Source: an uncultured Ignavibacteria bacterium (GTDB taxonomy: Bacteria; Bacteroidota; Ignavibacteria; SZUA-365). From it: a stretch of 64,000 bases of DNA. Below are positions 31,556 to 39,297 of the stretch, one piece after another. The translations under genes were made by a program, and so were the position numbers. Under the pieces are notes generated by a model that searched no databases, was not told the DNA's origin, and saw only the letters and a list, made by a program, of their open reading frames with translations. Positions within the stretch are counted from its first letter, which is position 1, and every line of letters begins with the position of its first letter. The stretch lies in NCBI GenBank assembly GCA_913061095.1, contig CAJXVM010000003.1:62001-126000 (forward strand), read 5' to 3'.

Positions 31556-32755
31556 TCAGATCTTGGGACGCGAGAGCCTGCCCATGAACAGAATACTGCC
31601 GCTGCTGTTGTCTCGAATCAGGAAAAGAAATGGGTGGTCGGCGCGAAACAGCGGGTACCGGCTGGCGGACTTCGTCTGCATGCCGATGCCTGTAGCAGCG
31701 GCCGCCTCGGTTCCTTCTTCGTTGACATCGACATAAGCTTTATGCTTGATCTGCCCGATCCAGAGGTCTCCCGCCGGCAATCCCATCCCGCTGAAATCCG
31801 CGACGTCAGGGAGAAAGGCATCATTCATACCCAGACTCCGGCAGGCGGGTACGAGATCATAACCCGATGCGAGTTTGAATTTCGGGATGGACAGGTCAAT
31901 GATCCGCGGTGACGCGCTGTCCAGCTGCGCCAGCCATCGCGTGAGCGTCTCCGCGGTCAGGTCGTTTTCCAGCGCAGTGAGTCCATGTGTCTCCTTCGGC
32001 AGTACCATCACCATGGACAGGCGATCCCCCCTGTACGGCAGGGATACCGCCTGGAAGCCTGCGTTCTCAAGCAGACGAAAGCGACCGCGCTGCTGCATAA
32101 ATGGATGCAGCACCTGCTTCCCCGGCGAGAGCTGGAATTGCGCGTCCCGCGTGTGGGAGGGCTCGAAACGGAATTTCCAACTGCCCGAGAAAGAGATCGC
32201 GCTCAGCAGCACGCACACCGTGTTCGAAGGAATGTGCTCCATAATGCTCTCTATGCGACCCTCTGTCCGCTCATACACCCATTCGTTGATCTCTCCCACC
32301 CCTCCGCTGAAAATCGCAGCATGATAGCTGTCTTTGAGCAGCGAACGGAATTCCTCATCCACCCGTCCTCCAGTCAGGCACAGGCCGTTGGCAATACGGA
32401 GTGTTTGCCCGTTTTCCACGTCGGTGGATTGCAGCTGTCGGTCCAGCTCCATGTAGGCCGCGTCGGGATCCAGGGTGCTGCTGAAGTGCAGGGCGTCCCT
32501 CATTTCCCTCTCGGTATTCCCTCGTGCTCCGGCGGCCGTCATGCCGAGTGTTGCGGCTATACCGTACGAGGAAAAAAGGACATTCCCTTCTGCGTGTTTG
32601 AGCTGCCGGTAGAGGTCTGACGCGAACAGCGTATTGGCCTGGACGAGGGCTTCGACTGCGGTGCGATCCTCTGCGGAGTCCGGTTGAAAATGCGTGGGCG
32701 CTGCGAGTGTCAGAGACAACAGGACAGCGGTCAATGCCCTGAACGAGAAATACAT
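31556..32755 (-). CDS. Secreted serpin (serine protease inhibitor family)
   Basis: 399 residues, the normal serpin length, with a signal peptide (ALTAVLLSLTLAAP). Serpin landmarks: NVLFSSYGIAATLGMTAAGARGNTEREM near the N-terminus (shown in parts), VCVLLSAISFSGSWKFRF, and IKHKAYVDVNEEGTEAAAAT (breach/hinge). The strand and P-site region ends HPFLFLIRDNSSGSILFMGRL. The hinge G-T-E-A-A-A-A-T fits the inhibitory consensus (small residues at P12-P9). P1 is most likely Lys in MQTKSAS, predicting trypsin-like protease targets. A ribosome site GAGGTGA precedes the ATG. It may protect secreted T9SS products from proteases. Confidence 0.93.
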   Translation of the reverse strand: MYFSFRALTAVLLSLTLAAPTHFQPDSAEDRTAVEALVQANTLFASDLYRQLKHAEGNVLFSSYGIAATLGMTAAGARGNTEREMRDALHFSSTLDPDAAYMELDRQLQSTDVENGQTLRIANGLCLTGGRVDEEFRSLLKDSYHAAIFSGGVGEINEWVYERTEGRIESIMEHIPSNTVCVLLSAISFSGSWKFRFEPSHTRDAQFQLSPGKQVLHPFMQQRGRFRLLENAGFQAVSLPYRGDRLSMVMVLPKETHGLTALENDLTAETLTRWLAQLDSASPRIIDLSIPKFKLASGYDLVPACRSLGMNDAFLPDVADFSGMGLPAGDLWIGQIKHKAYVDVNEEGTEAAAATGIGMQTKSASRYPLFRADHPFLFLIRDNSSGSILFMGRLSRPKI

Positions 32756-32952
32756 GATATCACCTCGAAGAATTGAGATAAATGGACATGTACAGCAAGT
32801 GGGTAATGTGTTCCACTTTCGCTCTCACTCTCGGACACGCAGAATTGTTCCCATCCAGGAAATAAATATGACGAGCACGTACTGGGATGTCCTGTCCCGT
32901 TTCCGGCACGGACGGGTATGCAGGGATGCAGACATTCGATGCGCCCTTGACC
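32756..32952. other. Intergenic stretch upstream of the serpin gene
   Basis: About 200 bases between the serpin start and the terminator of the peroxiredoxin gene. I see no clear promoter boxes and no gene. Confidence 0.4.
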
Positions 32953-32978
32953 AAAAAAAGCCCCCGCGATGCGGGGGC
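32953..32978 (-). terminator. Intrinsic terminator of the DUF134-peroxiredoxin operon
   Basis: Minus strand: GCCCCCGC-ATC-GCGGGGGC followed by seven T. It lies about 80 bases past the peroxiredoxin stop. Confidence 0.9.
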
Positions 32979-33059
32979 CGTGACATGTTGCTCCTCAGAA
33001 TACAATCCGGACATTAGCGATGTATAAATCACTGATGCAAGAGGATGCGATTTTCAGTG

Positions 33060-33710
33060 CTATTTCTCGAGCGGCTTGTGGCAGAACCACCAGTCGTAAC
33101 CTTCATAGTTGGCAGTGCGCTCCTTCGCGTCCTTCTCGTTGGTCGCCGGCGGAACAATGATGCGGTCACCGATGAGTTCGTTCTCGGGCCACCCGGCAGG
33201 AACCGCACCCTGCTTGTCGGAAATCTGCAGCGCGCGGACCACGCGGACGACCTCGTCCATGTTGCGCCCGATCTCCTGCGGGTAATACAGGATCAGGCGG
33301 ATCTTGCCCTCGGGATCGCCGATGAACACGGCGCGCACGGTGTTCGAGCCCTTGCCCGGATGCAGCATGCCGAGCTTCATGGCAATGCTGTCGTTCGCGG
33401 CGACAATCGGATACGTTATCTCGACGTCAAGTGCTTCCTTGATCCATTCGACCCACTTGATGTGTGAAAACACCTGATCGACGGACATTCCGATCAGTTT
33501 GCAGCCGAGTTCGTCGAACTGCTCGACACGTTTCTGAAACGCAACGAATTCCGTCGTGCACACCGGGGTAAAATCCGCCGGGTGACTGAACAGGACGAAC
33601 CAGGATCCCTTGAGGTCGCCCGGGATATTCATCGGACCATGTGTGGTCTGCACCTGAAGTTCGGGGAACGGATCTCCGAGCAGCGGCATGCGAATTCCTT
33701 CTGTTTCCAT
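33060..33710 (-). CDS. Peroxiredoxin (Prx6-like AhpC/TSA family)
   Basis: About 216 residues. It reduces H2O2 and alkyl hydroperoxides. Peroxidatic Cys lies in [16 protein letters not shown]; conserved Arg/Trp context in [29 protein letters not shown]-type helix; C-terminal Cys in [12 protein letters not shown] could be the resolving residue, as in archaeal Prx6-type enzymes. I favour the ATG at 33710 (METEGIRMP) because AAAGGAGA lies 7-8 bases upstream; the frame opens earlier at 33740. It is downstream of the second DUF134 regulator and likely co-transcribed, suggesting redox control. Confidence 0.94.
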   Translation of the reverse strand: METEGIRMPLLGDPFPELQVQTTHGPMNIPGDLKGSWFVLFSHPADFTPVCTTEFVAFQKRVEQFDELGCKLIGMSVDQVFSHIKWVEWIKEALDVEITYPIVAANDSIAMKLGMLHPGKGSNTVRAVFIGDPEGKIRLILYYPQEIGRNMDEVVRVVRALQISDKQGAVPAGWPENELIGDRIIVPPATNEKDAKERTANYEGYDWWFCHKPLEK

Positions 33711-33736
33711 CTGCATTCTCCTTTGTTCTGAATTGA

Positions 33737-34213
33737 TCATGAGTTCTGTGTATCACCCTTGCGGTGTGTCTCTTTACGTCCCTCCAGCGACTCCACCAGA
33801 TCCTCCACCTCCCCCGACCCGCAGCGACGACAGAAGAGCGCGTCCGTTCTGCCGGAAGTGATCTCCGATTTCAGCTGCATCATCTCTTCATCGCCACAGG
33901 CGCTGCATCGACGCAACGTGTGGACGAAGTCAATCGTCCCGCCCTCGATGTCGAAACCCTGGCCATCGATAATCGCCTGCATGAGGGAAAAGCGGGCTGA
34001 TTTCAACACGCGTGAAAATGTTGCCGGGGAAATCCCCATTTCAGCAGCGGCGTCTCTGTGGTCCAATCCCTCGTAATCGGTCAGCCGCATCGCCTCAAAC
34101 TCATCAACACGCAATGAAACAGGGTTGAGCTTCCGACGTGGTATTCCTGCGGGCTTGAAACTGAGGAAACGCGGTGGTCCATACACGCGTCTGCTGTGCT
34201 GTGGTCTGGACAT
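33737..34213 (-). CDS. DUF134 (UPF0251) HTH regulator with zinc ribbon (second copy)
   Basis: 158 residues, same length and layout as the gene at 22130-22606: [19 protein letters not shown] signature, HTH ([40 protein letters not shown]), and two Cys pairs ([16 protein letters not shown]) for a probable zinc ribbon. A palindrome within its own promoter matches the first copy's operator. It probably represses itself and the peroxiredoxin gene just downstream; the signal may be metal or redox state. Confidence 0.9.
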   Translation of the reverse strand: MSRPQHSRRVYGPPRFLSFKPAGIPRRKLNPVSLRVDEFEAMRLTDYEGLDHRDAAAEMGISPATFSRVLKSARFSLMQAIIDGQGFDIEGGTIDFVHTLRRCSACGDEEMMQLKSEITSGRTDALFCRRCGSGEVEDLVESLEGRKETHRKGDTQNS

Positions 34214-34222
34214 ATTCGGCTC

Positions 34223-34252
34223 ATTATGAAAATATCTTCATAACATCTTCAA
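34223..34252 (-). promoter_or_regulatory. Promoter and operator of the DUF134-peroxiredoxin operon
   Basis: Minus strand -35 TTGAAG (34247-34252), 18-base spacer, -10 CATAAT (34223-34228). The palindrome TTATGAAAATATCTTCATAA (plus strand, 34224-34243; arms TTATGAA/TTCATAA perfect) fills the spacer and covers the -10. Confidence 0.8.
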
Positions 34253-34305
34253 CATAGTCCGCCTCACGAAGGATAGCAAATCCTGACCGCGGCGGAGTGC
34301 GCCGT

Positions 34306-34788
34306 TCAGTTGATTTCCTTCGCGAGCAGCTCGCCGAGCATCTGCTTCTCTTCGGCGGCGACGGCAGACATCACGTTCTCGATTTCCCCGCCGAACATAC
34401 TGCTCATCAGCTCGATGTTCATCGAAGCGATGCGCGTCGATCCCTCATGCTCATACACGGCGATGCGGCAGGGCATCATCGCGGAGACGAACCGCGTGTC
34501 GGATTCGCCCAGCAGCTTGCTGGCATGATGAGGATTGCAGAGCGAGAATATCCGGATACCGGGGATGTCATATCCCGCTTCGGCGAGGCTCTTCTGCAGG
34601 TTGTACACCTTCGGCATCTTCCATCCCGCCGCCTGTACGCGGGATTCGATTTCCTGCACCGTTTTCTCCAGCCCGTAGGGACTCTCGTGAATCGTCAGCA
34701 TCTGCGAGGGCATCTGCTGCCACAAAATGAAAAACACGATGACGCCGCCGAGCACGGCACCGACGAGTCCGCTGATCACATATTTCAT
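34306..34788 (-). CDS. Membrane-anchored DUF302 protein
   Basis: 160 residues. One N-terminal TM helix (YVISGLVGAVLGGVIVFFIL) then a DUF302 domain (about 30-150): SPYGLEKTVQEIESRVQAAGW, KVYNLQKSLAEAGYD, RIFSLCNPHHASKLL, SAMMPCRIAVYEHEGSTRIA. The Cys in SLCNPHHA and in MMPCRI are typical for the family. Function is not established; DUF302 proteins often accompany sulfur or redox genes. ATG at 34788; the longer frame starting at 35322 overprints the neighbouring gene and is not credible. Divergent from the MBL-fold gene. Confidence 0.87.
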   Translation of the reverse strand: MKYVISGLVGAVLGGVIVFFILWQQMPSQMLTIHESPYGLEKTVQEIESRVQAAGWKMPKVYNLQKSLAEAGYDIPGIRIFSLCNPHHASKLLGESDTRFVSAMMPCRIAVYEHEGSTRIASMNIELMSSMFGGEIENVMSAVAAEEKQMLGELLAKEIN

Positions 34789-34879
34789 AGCAATTCCTTT
34801 GCTTCGTTGCTGCGTCTGTCTCCCGGCGTGGAACGGTCCGTACCGTACCGGGGTTTTCGAATAGGATGCTGATTCGTTC

Positions 34880-36007
34880 ATGACGGATTCAGCGCAACGT
34901 TTCACCGGACAACAACAACTCTCCATGATTCTTCTCCCCCAGCTCGGCGCTTCCGCGTCCGCCATCGCTTCCGACGAGCGTGTTGCAGCGTCTCCGCATC
35001 GCCGCAACGGACAGTTCGTCAATCCCCGCGGTGTCGTGATGGAAATGAGCGCCGCGAAAGGGATGTCAGCGCTGAAGGAAATGCTCACCTCCGAGGGACG
35101 CCGTCCCAAGCAGCCCCTCCCGACGGCATTCGGCGATGGCGAAACGGGCCCCCTGCAGATACCGGAGGAGTTTGCGGTGACATGGTTCGGGCACTCCGCG
35201 GTGATGCTGGAGATTGACGGACTGCGCCTTCTGATCGATCCCATGCTGAGCGCCTCGACATCGCCTTTCCCCTTCATCGGCAAGCGCTTCGCCCTGCGCG
35301 AATCGATCGACATCGACCGCATTCCCGATCCCGACGCGGTGCTGATTTCGCACGACCATTACGACCATCTCGATTACGAGAGCATCCGCAGGCTGGCGCC
35401 ACGGACAGGACATTTTTGCGCCCCGCTGGGTGTGGGCGCGCATCTGAGGGAGTGGGACGTGCCGGATGAACAGATCACGGAAGTGGACTGGTGGGATGAA
35501 ACGACCGTCTCAGTCCCGCCGGCGGATGAAGCAACTCCATCCCCTCTGCGCATCATCGCCGCTCCCGCGCGGCACTTCTCGGGACGCGGGCTCCGCGACC
35601 GCAACGCCACGCTGTGGACCTCGTGGATTATCATTGGCCGTACATCCCGCATATTCTTCAGCGGCGACAGCGGGTACGGACCACATTTCCGCGAGATCGG
35701 GGAGCGGTTTGGTCCCTTCGATTTCACCATGATGGAATGCGGCCAGTACAACGAGAGCTGGCACGCCATCCATTCCATGCCCGAGGAGAGCGTGCAGGCG
35801 CATCGCGACCTCCGCGGCGCGGTGATGATGCCGATACACTGGGGCGCGTTCACGCTCGCGCCGCATCACTGGACCGACCCCGTTGAGCGCGCCCTCGCCG
35901 CCGCCTCGCAGCAGGGCGTCCGTATTGCCCTCCCCCGCACCGGCGAGCGTTTCATTCCCTCCCGCAGCATCCCCACGGATGCCTGGTGGGATGTCACCAC
36001 CCGGTGA
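34880..36007 (+). CDS. MBL-fold metal-dependent hydrolase (UlaG/NAPE-PLD-like)
   Basis: 375 residues, cytoplasmic. The metallo-beta-lactamase fold shows the H-x-H-x-D-H signature in LISHDHYDHLDYES, TWFGHSAVMLEIDGLRLLID at the start of the domain (about 95), PARHFSGRGLRDRNATLWTS, FFSGDSGYGPHF (metal-bridging Asp) and MPIHWGAFTLAPH (last His). This arrangement is typical of the NAPE-PLD/UlaG subgroup that cleaves phosphoesters of lipids or sugars; the substrate cannot be told. The first 60 residues look unstructured and the true start may be further in. Confidence 0.9.
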   Translation: MTDSAQRFTGQQQLSMILLPQLGASASAIASDERVAASPHRRNGQFVNPRGVVMEMSAAKGMSALKEMLTSEGRRPKQPLPTAFGDGETGPLQIPEEFAVTWFGHSAVMLEIDGLRLLIDPMLSASTSPFPFIGKRFALRESIDIDRIPDPDAVLISHDHYDHLDYESIRRLAPRTGHFCAPLGVGAHLREWDVPDEQITEVDWWDETTVSVPPADEATPSPLRIIAAPARHFSGRGLRDRNATLWTSWIIIGRTSRIFFSGDSGYGPHFREIGERFGPFDFTMMECGQYNESWHAIHSMPEESVQAHRDLRGAVMMPIHWGAFTLAPHHWTDPVERALAAASQQGVRIALPRTGERFIPSRSIPTDAWWDVTTR

Positions 36008-36178
36008 CATACCGCTTCGGCGCTTCGCCAATTCACCGGCAGCCGACGTAATGCGTGACCGGAACCATAAAATCATGATAAATGACTTGCACTTCTGTCA
36101 TTCGCCTCATACATTATTACAATTGCAATACATTATTGTCTTATTCGCCTGTTTTTTTTGAACGGAAGCTGAACGGCC

Positions 36179-37225
36179 ATGCATGTGACGTCCACGACAT
36201 CGGACGAAGCATACGCACCTCCGGCATGGACGAAGGATCTTCTCGCCCATTCCATCGTCGCCCGCAGTGCAACGATGCGTACGATTTACGAGCGCATCGA
36301 CATGATTGCGCAGACGGCGGCGACTGTGCTGATCACCGGCGAGACCGGTGTCGGCAAAGAGCTGATCGCGGAATACGTGCACCGTACCAGTCCGCGCAGT
36401 CACCGGCCGTTTATCAAGGTCGCTCTCGCGGCCCTGCCTCCCGAACTGCTGGAGAGCGAGCTGTTCGGCCACGAGAAAGGGGCGTTCACGAATGCGTTCA
36501 GCAGTAAGCGCGGGCTGTTCGAACTGGCCGATACCGGCACGATTCTGCTCGATGACATAGACGATTTTCCGCTGCATCTGCAGGTGAAGCTGCTGCGGGT
36601 GCTCGAGGGGAGAGAGATCATGCGCATCGGCGGTACACGCAGCATTCCCATCAACGTGCGCGTGCTGTGTGCGACCAAGGTAGACCTGCGCGACCTGGTG
36701 CATCGCGGGCTGTTCCGCTCCGACCTGTTCTACCGCATCAACGTGATGCCGATCACCATTCCCCCGCTCCGCGAGCGTCCGGAGGATGTTTCGCTGCTCA
36801 TCGACCATTTCCTCGGCCGCTACTCGCTCGACGGCGACCTGTCGCTGAGCGAGGAAGCACTTGAGCGACTGACGACATACTCCTGGCCGGGAAACATTCG
36901 TGAACTGCGCAACGTGGTGCAGCGCATCGCCCTCACCTGCCGCGGAACGGTGCTCGTGGCCGATCTGCCCGCTGAGATCCGCGATCAGAGCCCGGTCCAT
37001 CATGTGCTGAAAAACTGCGCACGCTGCTTCGCCGAGGGAGAAATGTCGCTCGATGAGCTTCTGCGCTGCCTCGAATACAACATGCTGCTCCGCTCCCTCC
37101 GTGAGCACGGCGGCAACCGCACGCATGCAGCGAAGATGCTGCGCATGAGCCTCTCCACCTTCCGCGACCGTCTGAAAAAACATCACCTCGAACACATCGA
37201 CCGCAATCATCCTCCGTCCGGCTAA
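36179..37225 (+). CDS. Stand-alone sigma-54-type AAA+ activator with Fis HTH
   Basis: 348 residues, no N-terminal sensory domain (AAA+ starts at about 25). Walker A LITGETGVGKELIAEYVH, ELFGHEKGAFTNAF (position of the sigma-54-contact GAFTGA loop; here GAFTNA), Walker B TGTILLDDIDDFPL, sensor and Arg-finger region LFRSDLFYRINVMPITIPPL, RERPEDVSLLIDHFL, and YSWPGNIRELRNVVQRI. The C-terminal Fis-like HTH is NRTHAAKMLRMSLSTFRDRL. It sits directly upstream of twin palindromes and a consensus sigma-54 promoter for the etf-hdr-hydrogenase operon, so it is the likely activator. Control may come from its concentration or from a partner protein. Confidence 0.92.
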   Translation: MHVTSTTSDEAYAPPAWTKDLLAHSIVARSATMRTIYERIDMIAQTAATVLITGETGVGKELIAEYVHRTSPRSHRPFIKVALAALPPELLESELFGHEKGAFTNAFSSKRGLFELADTGTILLDDIDDFPLHLQVKLLRVLEGREIMRIGGTRSIPINVRVLCATKVDLRDLVHRGLFRSDLFYRINVMPITIPPLRERPEDVSLLIDHFLGRYSLDGDLSLSEEALERLTTYSWPGNIRELRNVVQRIALTCRGTVLVADLPAEIRDQSPVHHVLKNCARCFAEGEMSLDELLRCLEYNMLLRSLREHGGNRTHAAKMLRMSLSTFRDRLKKHHLEHIDRNHPPSG

Positions 37226-37251
37226 CGGGTCACCCACTGCACTCCGCCACA

Positions 37252-37305
37252 CCCCTTCACCTCTTCACCCCTTCACCTCTTCACCCCTTCACCTATTCAC
37301 CCTTC
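37252..37305. repeat. 16-bp tandem repeats, about 3.3 units
   Basis: CCCCTTCACCTCTTCA at 37252, 37268 and 37284 (last with TATTCA), then a partial unit. It lies between the activator gene and its presumed binding sites. Confidence 0.9.
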
Positions 37306-37312
37306 CACACAA

Positions 37313-37352
37313 CCTGCGGATTCCCGCAGGCAAACCTGCGGATTCCCGCAGG
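37313..37352. promoter_or_regulatory. Twin palindromic activator sites (presumed UAS)
   Basis: Two identical copies of CCTGCGG-ATT-CCCGCAGG at 37313-37330 and 37335-37352. Their centres are 22 bases (two helical turns) apart and about 80 and 60 bases upstream of the -24 element. This is the usual position for enhancer sites of sigma-54 activators with Fis-type DNA-binding domains. Confidence 0.75.
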
Positions 37353-37402
37353 TGCGGCAGCACTCCCCGAACGAATTCGAGCATTTTTTCGCGACTTCCG
37401 AA

Positions 37403-37418
37403 TGGCACAGTTCTTGCT
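37403..37418 (+). promoter_or_regulatory. Sigma-54 (-24/-12) promoter of the etf-hdr-hydrogenase operon
   Basis: TGGCAC-AGTTC-TTGCT is a perfect match to the consensus TGGCAC-N5-TTGCW. Predicted start near 37429, giving a leader of about 117 nt to etfB. Confidence 0.88.
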
Positions 37419-37471
37419 AAAAAAGAAAGGTAACTCCAGTAACCGACTCTGCACCGAAACGAGGAAGAGCC

Positions 37472-37549
37472 ATGATTCCACTTGCCAGTCTTCGTGAGGG
37501 GACACGGCCCCGAATATTCTCCGCTCCTTCCGGGAGGGTGATCCCGTGA
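37472..37549 (+). CDS. Possible 25-residue leader peptide coupled to etfB
   Basis: The frame ATG (37472) to TGA (37549) encodes MIPLASLREGTRPRIFSAPS followed by GRVIP. A ribosome-site-like GAGGAAGAG lies just upstream. Its TGA overlaps the GTG start of etfB (GTGA), so translation could be coupled. It lies inside the leader of the sigma-54 transcript. It is too short to prove by sequence and could be a chance frame. Confidence 0.4.
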   Translation: MIPLASLREGTRPRIFSAPSGRVIP

Positions 37550-38316
37550 ACATTCTCGTCATTCTCAAACAGGTTCCGGATCTCGTCGAGGAACTCGAGA
37601 TCAATGATGACGGAACGGATCTCGACCGCACCTGGATGCGCTACATTCCAAGCGAATACGACGAACACGCGCTCGAGCAGGCAATCCTGCTCAAGGAAGA
37701 GCATGGCGGCACGGTGACCGCACTGTGCCTGCGGATCGGCGAGGTCGACGACACTCTCTTTACCGCCGCGGCCAGGGGCGCCGATCGCCTCGTGCGCATC
37801 GAGGGCGATTTCGAGGGCATCTCCTCGCGGGATGCCGCCGCCGTGTACGCCGATCACATCCGTCGCGGGAACTACGACCTTGTGCTGACCGGCGTGCAGG
37901 CACATGATGATCTGAATGGTCCCGTCGGCGCGCGCCTCGCCGCCCAGCTCGAGATTCCCTATGTCGGCGTCGTCAGCGGCATGCATCTGGATCCGGAGAC
38001 CGGGGTCATTCATCTGCACAAGGAGTATCCCGGCGGACTACTCACCGTCATCCGCACCGAGCTCCCGGCGGTCGTGGGCATACAGAGCGCCGTAAAACCG
38101 CCACGCTACGTGCCCATCGCCAAAATCCGCCAGGCCTCGAAATCTGCGGAGATCGGTGAGGAAACGGCGGAGCCGCAATCTCTGACACCGGGATATACCG
38201 TTCGCCGCGTCTTCAAACCCGAGGGCGGCGGCCGCGCAGAAATCATCGACGGCGCACCGGAGGACATCGCCGCGCGCCTCGTCTCCATTTTTTCCGAACA
38301 TGGACTGGTGAGGTGA
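37546..38316 (+). CDS. etfB: Electron transfer flavoprotein, beta subunit
   Basis: 256 residues. It forms the EtfAB heterodimer that accepts electrons from acyl-CoA dehydrogenases. N-terminus NILVILKQVPDLVEELEI, IPSEYDEHALEQAILLKEE, and LTGVQAHDDLNGPVGARLA at the AMP or second-FAD site. The conserved recognition-loop region is KPPRYVPIAKIRQASK near 190. The nucleotide-site sequence fits neither the classical QxIDDDxxQTG nor the clear bifurcating QxIDGDTAQVGP form by eye, so bifurcation cannot be called. GTG start preceded by GGGAGG. First main gene after the sigma-54 promoter; etfA follows 3 bases later. Confidence 0.95.
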   Translation: MNILVILKQVPDLVEELEINDDGTDLDRTWMRYIPSEYDEHALEQAILLKEEHGGTVTALCLRIGEVDDTLFTAAARGADRLVRIEGDFEGISSRDAAAVYADHIRRGNYDLVLTGVQAHDDLNGPVGARLAAQLEIPYVGVVSGMHLDPETGVIHLHKEYPGGLLTVIRTELPAVVGIQSAVKPPRYVPIAKIRQASKSAEIGEETAEPQSLTPGYTVRRVFKPEGGGRAEIIDGAPEDIAARLVSIFSEHGLVR

Positions 38317-38319
38317 AGC

Positions 38320-39297
38320 ATGAGCATCAGCATTTTTGTCATCGCGGAACACCTTGAGGGAACGCTTGCGGACATGACGTTCGAAATGCTCGGCAAGGCC
38401 CGGCAGCTCGCCGACGAGCATGGTGGCATGGTCACCGCCGTGCTTGCGGGGTACAACGTCGCTCAGCTGGCAGAACAGCTCGGTGCGGCCGACGCGCTTA
38501 TCCTCATCGAAGACGAACTGTTAGCCGAATTTGCGCCGCAGCCGTATCAGGATGTGATATCAGGGCTGATTCGCGAGCGCGCGCCCGGACTGGTGATGGT
38601 GGGATCGACATCCATGGGTCTCGACCTCGCCGCGGCACTGGCCACGACGCTGAATGTCCCCATGCTTTCCTCCTGTATCGACCTGTCCGTCGAGGATGAC
38701 GCGTACGTCGTAACAAGCCAGCTCTACGGCGGGAAAATCATGATGGAAACAGCCGTGACGGCAGGCACCGCCATCGCGCAGATCCTGCCCGGCGCATTCC
38801 GGGCCGAAGACGGACAGCGTGCGGGCACGCCGACGCTCGAGGAGATCCCTCCCGGCCTGCATCCCGAAAACTTCCGCATGCGTTTCGAAAATTTCATCAA
38901 GCCGGAAGCCGGTGATATCGATATCACGCAGGCACCGATCCTCGTCTCCGTCGGACGCGGCATTCAGACGCAGGAGAACATTGCGCTCGCAGAGGAACTG
39001 GCCGAAGCGCTCGGCGGCTCGGTGTCGTCTTCTCGTCCCATCGTGGACCAGGACTGGCTGCCGGTCACGCGGCAGGTCGGAAAATCGGGCATGAGCGTCA
39101 AGCCGCGACTGTATCTCGCGCTCGGTATCAGCGGTGCCCCGGAACATGTCGAGGGCATGAAAAACGCCGATCTGATCGTCGCAGTCAATACGGATCCCGA
39201 CGCACCGATCTTCTCGGTCGCCCATTACGGTGTCGTCGCCGACATCTTCGACGTGATGCCCGCACTTGAAGAGCGACTGGGAGAGAGGGTGTCATGA
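38320..39297 (+). CDS. etfA: Electron transfer flavoprotein, alpha subunit
   Basis: 325 residues. The N-terminal domain includes ISIFVIAEHLEGTLADMTFE, VLAGYNVAQLAEQLGAADAL and LVMVGSTSMGLDLAAALA. The C-terminal FAD domain has VSVGRGIQTQENIALAEELA, ALGGSVSSSRPIVDQDWLP (Arg/Ser contacts to FAD), QVGKSGMSVKPRLYLALGIS, GAPEHVEGMKNADLIVAVN and the terminal DPDAPIFSVAHYGVVADIFD. It should carry the electron-shuttling FAD. Its stop overlaps the membrane oxidoreductase gene by 4 bases (ATGA), coupling ETF synthesis to its presumed redox partner. Confidence 0.96.
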   Translation: MSISIFVIAEHLEGTLADMTFEMLGKARQLADEHGGMVTAVLAGYNVAQLAEQLGAADALILIEDELLAEFAPQPYQDVISGLIRERAPGLVMVGSTSMGLDLAAALATTLNVPMLSSCIDLSVEDDAYVVTSQLYGGKIMMETAVTAGTAIAQILPGAFRAEDGQRAGTPTLEEIPPGLHPENFRMRFENFIKPEAGDIDITQAPILVSVGRGIQTQENIALAEELAEALGGSVSSSRPIVDQDWLPVTRQVGKSGMSVKPRLYLALGISGAPEHVEGMKNADLIVAVNTDPDAPIFSVAHYGVVADIFDVMPALEERLGERVS

